Source: Carboxylicivirga taeanensis (lineage in GTDB: Bacteria > Bacteroidota > Bacteroidia > Bacteroidales > Marinilabiliaceae). From it: a stretch of 64,000 nt of DNA. Positions 61,571 to 64,000 of the stretch are shown piece by piece; position 1 is the first letter of the stretch; every line of letters begins with the position of its first letter. The stretch is taken from NCBI RefSeq assembly GCF_051851475.1, contig NZ_JBPUSJ010000002.1, forward strand, positions 310,001 to 374,000. Direction: 5' to 3'. A program made the position numbers and the translations under genes. A model generated the notes under the pieces. The model searched no databases and was not told the origin of the DNA. It saw only the letters and a list, made by a program, of their open reading frames with translations.

Positions 61571-62763
61571 AGTTTCGGTGTAATTAGTGCATATTCAATA
61601 TTTCTGATTTTTGAATATTTGTCTGATATTGAAAATTCATCTCTAAACTGAGAAGCTAACTTACAGTACAAAGTTACTTTGTCCTCAAAAGTAAGTTCAT
61701 ATTCAAAGTTGTAATTATTTATAAAATCAAATAAATCACCACCTCTGGACAAAAAGCTTTCTTTAAGTTTATTTGTATCAACTACGAAATGGTTTTTATC
61801 TTTTTCATTTAAAAACTCGTCTCGAATAACACCAGATGATTTTTCATCTAATTTCAATGATTTTTTCAGCTTATAACTAATTCGCAATAGAATTTCAAAA
61901 GCATCTTCTGATTGAATGTATTCAAGGGATAAGGGGGTAGAATATCTAATCTCATTTTGGAATTTAAGACTATTTTCTTTCAGAACTACATCTAGGAAAT
62001 TGCTTTTCTCTGCTAACAATAGCTGGTCTTTTAAAAGTTTTACCTTTTGGATATGTTTGAATATCTGAGAATCATGTCTAATTCTATTGATGAAGTCAAG
62101 AATCTTTTGAGTTATATCAATCAGGTTTTGTCGAGCAATTATAATGTCTCTGTCAAGCCTAAGAATAATTTGGTTCAGCTCATCATCTTGTACCATTTTT
62201 ATAAAATAGCCCCAAGTGCTTTCTTGAAAGAAAGCGTCAATTTGCTCTAATAAATCATCTAGATTTTTTCTTTTGTTATCGTATTCCTGAAGTTTGCTTT
62301 TTTTAATGGTAAAATCTTTCTCAGTTGCAAAAACATCTTCAACACTACCGCGTAGTGTTGTCACATTTCGTAAAACATCTTTACCAACATTTCCAATATT
62401 ACGTTTGATTTTAAGAAGATATTCGTTTTGTTTATTTAGTCTTTTTTCAATTTCCCAATTTTGGATGTTTTCTTTTAATATTCTTATTAATCCACTGGTG
62501 TATTCGTAATTAATTTCCTCTATTGAGTCCGTAAATTTTTCCAAAAATTCAAGGATGTCTTGATTTAAATCAATTGTATTTCCAAATTGGACTAAAATAT
62601 TTTTTTCAATTAAAGTTGTCAGTTTTTCTTCTTCAAAATTCACAAACTCCAAAAGATTATCGTATTTGACACTATTCTTTCTTTTGGCAAAAAGGAAATC
62701 AATTATTTCCCTTTCTCTATAGAGGGTATTTATTAAATCTTTTATCGAGTTAAATGCAAACAT
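61567..62763 (-). CDS. jetA: Wadjet kleisin subunit JetA (MukF-like)
   Basis: The kleisin of the complex, which links the JetC heads and JetB. The product is helical: FNSIKDLINTLYREREIIDFLFAKRKNSVKYDNLLEFVNFEEEKL at the N-terminal winged-helix part, then long helices (EYDNKRKNLDDLLEQIDAFFQEST, NQIILRLDRDIIIARQNLIDITQKILDFINRIRHDSQIFKHIQKV) as in MukF. The start is uncertain: ATG 62763 gives about 398 residues; an in-frame TTG at 62838 would add 25 (PTQKPQQEKPKELFLFQPTEPE). It is the first gene of jetABCD, all on the minus strand and without gaps. Confidence 0.88.
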   Translation of the reverse strand: MFAFNSIKDLINTLYREREIIDFLFAKRKNSVKYDNLLEFVNFEEEKLTTLIEKNILVQFGNTIDLNQDILEFLEKFTDSIEEINYEYTSGLIRILKENIQNWEIEKRLNKQNEYLLKIKRNIGNVGKDVLRNVTTLRGSVEDVFATEKDFTIKKSKLQEYDNKRKNLDDLLEQIDAFFQESTWGYFIKMVQDDELNQIILRLDRDIIIARQNLIDITQKILDFINRIRHDSQIFKHIQKVKLLKDQLLLAEKSNFLDVVLKENSLKFQNEIRYSTPLSLEYIQSEDAFEILLRISYKLKKSLKLDEKSSGVIRDEFLNEKDKNHFVVDTNKLKESFLSRGGDLFDFINNYNFEYELTFEDKVTLYCKLASQFRDEFSISDKYSKIRNIEYALITPKL

Positions 62764-62913
62764 TATTACTTCTGGTTCTGTGGGTTGGAAAAGAAATAGC
62801 TCTTTTGGTTTTTCTTGTTGGGGCTTTTGTGTCGGCAAAAACCAAATGTGCTATTTGTGCGTTGGCTTATCATCATATTTTGTAGTTCGTTTCTCTTTTT
62901 TAGCATGAATGGT

Positions 62914-62990
62914 AACTAGCGGATATACTTAATAACTCCATATATCCCACCTAAAAGTACAATAATTATTTAAAGTAGTGTTTAGGCGTT
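62914..62990 (+). repeat. truncated copy of repeat family R1 (copy e)
   Basis: AACTAGCGGATATACTTAAT starts the copy; the core CCTAAAAGTACAATAATTAT is at 62950-62969, followed by TTAAAGTAGTGTTTAGGCG. It then changes into unrelated sequence. It marks the upstream edge of the Wadjet operon and of the whole repeat-bearing region. Confidence 0.65.
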
Positions 62991-63075
62991 TCGGCAAATT
63001 ATTAACAGCGTGGGTAATTAGGGCTGCTGATACAAACAGGAGCAGGTTGCAGGGGCAGTGTGTTTCGGGGTATCA

Positions 63076-63232
63076 CAGCCTTGCAAAATGTCCAAACATT
63101 TTGTTTGGGGTCTCTGCAGCCTTGCAAAATGCTCAAACATTTTGTTTGGGGGCTTCGCAGCTTTGTAAAATGCTCAAATAGTTTGTTTGGGGGCTTTGCA
63201 GCATTTGTAAAATGCTCAAATAGTTTGTGCCA
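63076..63232. repeat. 41-base tandem repeat, about four units
   Basis: Units begin at 63076, 63117, 63158 and 63199, a period of exactly 41. Each reads CAGCcTTGcAAAATGcTCAAAcAtTTTGTTTGGGGGct with a few changes. The first two contain the hairpin CAAAATG/CATTTTG. No spacers lie between units. The 63002-63337 gap otherwise holds only the terminator at 63280. Confidence 0.85.
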
Positions 63233-63279
63233 ATAGCCAGGCCTTAACAGGAGGGCAGTAGAGGTGGTGTTTAAAAAGT

Positions 63280-63306
63280 AAACCCCGGCGCGGGGCACCG
63301 GGGTTT
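63280..63306 (-). terminator. terminator of the DUF6261-like gene
   Basis: AAACCCCGG (63280-63288) pairs with CCGGGGTTT (63298-63306) around a 9-base loop; on the minus strand TTTTTAA follows. Confidence 0.85.
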
Positions 63307-63337
63307 GTTCAATTTGGTTCAGGGAGTTAGGGAATAA

Positions 63338-63994
63338 TTAGTTAACTGAATTGATGAGTATTTCTAACTCCTTATAGGCCTCAACGGTGGCATTATTACT
63401 GCCTATTCGGGCATGGGCAAACATAAGGGAATACAGGTTTTGTAAATCCTCGGTGAGCTGCGGCGCCACCAGGCCGGCCGCACTAATTTCGGCTTGGCGG
63501 GCACTGTCTTCAATAATGGCGTTGCTGGCCGTTTTAAAACGGCTGTTGGCTGCTTCCATGAGTGGCAGCCAGCGCTGAATTGCTGGCAATGCATCAGCGG
63601 GCATCTTGAGTTTATTAATTTCATCCAGCAGGTTGTCGATGGCTGCTGTTTGTTCATTTAACGGAAAGCGGGTAATTCCGGTGTACTTACCGGCAATAGT
63701 GGCCAGCCTGGTCACCAGTTGAGCAGTTGCCTCCTCCTGGTGGTTGTAATAGGTTTCGGCTTTTATGCTCTGTAATAAGCCATAAGTAAACCGGTCGCGC
63801 TCCTGGTCGATTTCAGCTTTGGATATGCCGCTCGATTTATCCTTTTGCATGCCTTGCCTAAAGGTTTCCAGCGATGCTTTGGCTTTGTCAAGGGCTGTTT
63901 GTACTTCGGCTATGTTACCGCATATGCGGATAGATTGTTCGCCAACGGTCTGCAGTTCTTTGTTGCGCAGGCGTGGTAAGTTTAATAGTTCCAT
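63338..63994 (-). CDS. DUF6261-like hypothetical protein
   Basis: A 218-residue helical cytoplasmic protein: LNLPRLRNKELQTVGEQSIRICGNIAEVQTALDKAKASLETFRQGMQKDKSSGISKAEIDQERDRFTYGLLQSIKAETYY and TEDLQNLYSLMFAHARIGSNNATVEAYKELEILINSV. It resembles the DUF6261 family of Bacteroidota, which has no known role; the assignment is from memory of the family. It begins 6 bases from the window edge and is complete. Its base composition is again like the core genome, so the accessory region ends before it. Confidence 0.65.
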   Translation of the reverse strand: MELLNLPRLRNKELQTVGEQSIRICGNIAEVQTALDKAKASLETFRQGMQKDKSSGISKAEIDQERDRFTYGLLQSIKAETYYNHQEEATAQLVTRLATIAGKYTGITRFPLNEQTAAIDNLLDEINKLKMPADALPAIQRWLPLMEAANSRFKTASNAIIEDSARQAEISAAGLVAPQLTEDLQNLYSLMFAHARIGSNNATVEAYKELEILINSVN

Positions 63995-64000
63995 GTAAAT

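Noticed and set aside
63076..63232. CRISPR array
   Set aside because: The repeats follow each other directly with no unique spacers, and no cas genes are present.
63002..63298. 98-codon minus-strand reading frame
   Set aside because: It is the translation of the 41-base tandem repeats and has no independent coding character.

Overview
The window is a chromosomal segment of a member of the Bacteroidota, most likely a marine, Cytophagales- or Marinilabiliales-like organism. The signs are few Shine-Dalgarno sequences, several promoters of the Bacteroidota type (TTG about 17-21 bases before TAnnTTTG), Sus/TonB-world lipoproteins with a serine-rich lipobox, a BioG/BioC pimelate route, a short-LID adenylate kinase and many families typical of the phylum (DUF3124, DUF5694, DUF4870, DoxD-DoxA). 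The genus cannot be fixed from the sequence alone.

Positions 1-32,200 are ordinary core genome. The order is: the end of an AraC regulator; a short-chain dehydrogenase, epimerase and START-domain protein; a complete biotin operon bioB-A-F-G-C-D preceded by a small ORF between two terminator-like hairpins; a flavodoxin/ferredoxin fusion; glutamine synthetase; a double-headed adenylate kinase; MaeB malic enzyme; panB; an RluA pseudouridine synthase; cytidine deaminase; the translation operon thrS-infC-rpmI-rplT (infC appears to start at AUA); a dipeptidyl-peptidase IV; an HxlR regulator divergent from a quinone reductase; and a DoxD-DoxA fusion. Strong intrinsic terminators separate most units.

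Positions 32,400-42,300 are an accessory block, almost all on the minus strand, of small detoxification or stress genes: LUD protein, methionine aminopeptidase, metallo-hydrolase, MepB, VOC, GNAT, DJ-1, DUF5694 and a DHFR-like reductase. Two of them (LUD, metallo-hydrolase) are broken by single-base changes in homopolymers.

Positions 42,300-63,000 are visibly more A+T-rich and look like a cassette-style array. Single, unrelated genes all read on the minus strand: a beta-lactamase-fold hydrolase, small secreted proteins, TlpA thioredoxin, XRE-DUF4870, a DUF262/HNH restriction-like protein, a solitary MutS-like ATPase, a LamG lipoprotein and a complete Wadjet (JetABCD) system. Between them lie imperfect palindromes of about 65-150 bases with shared arms (AACGG...ATGAAGC / GCTTTAT...TTGTG), plus copies of a second repeat of about 225 bases. 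An IS110/IS1111-type insertion sequence has split one palindrome; removing the IS restores it. This resembles attC sites and the IS1111-attC habit, but no integrase is present and the core boxes only partly fit the integron consensus. It may be an undescribed gene-capture or rearrangement system.

Positions 63,000-64,000 hold a 41-base tandem repeat and a DUF6261-like gene.
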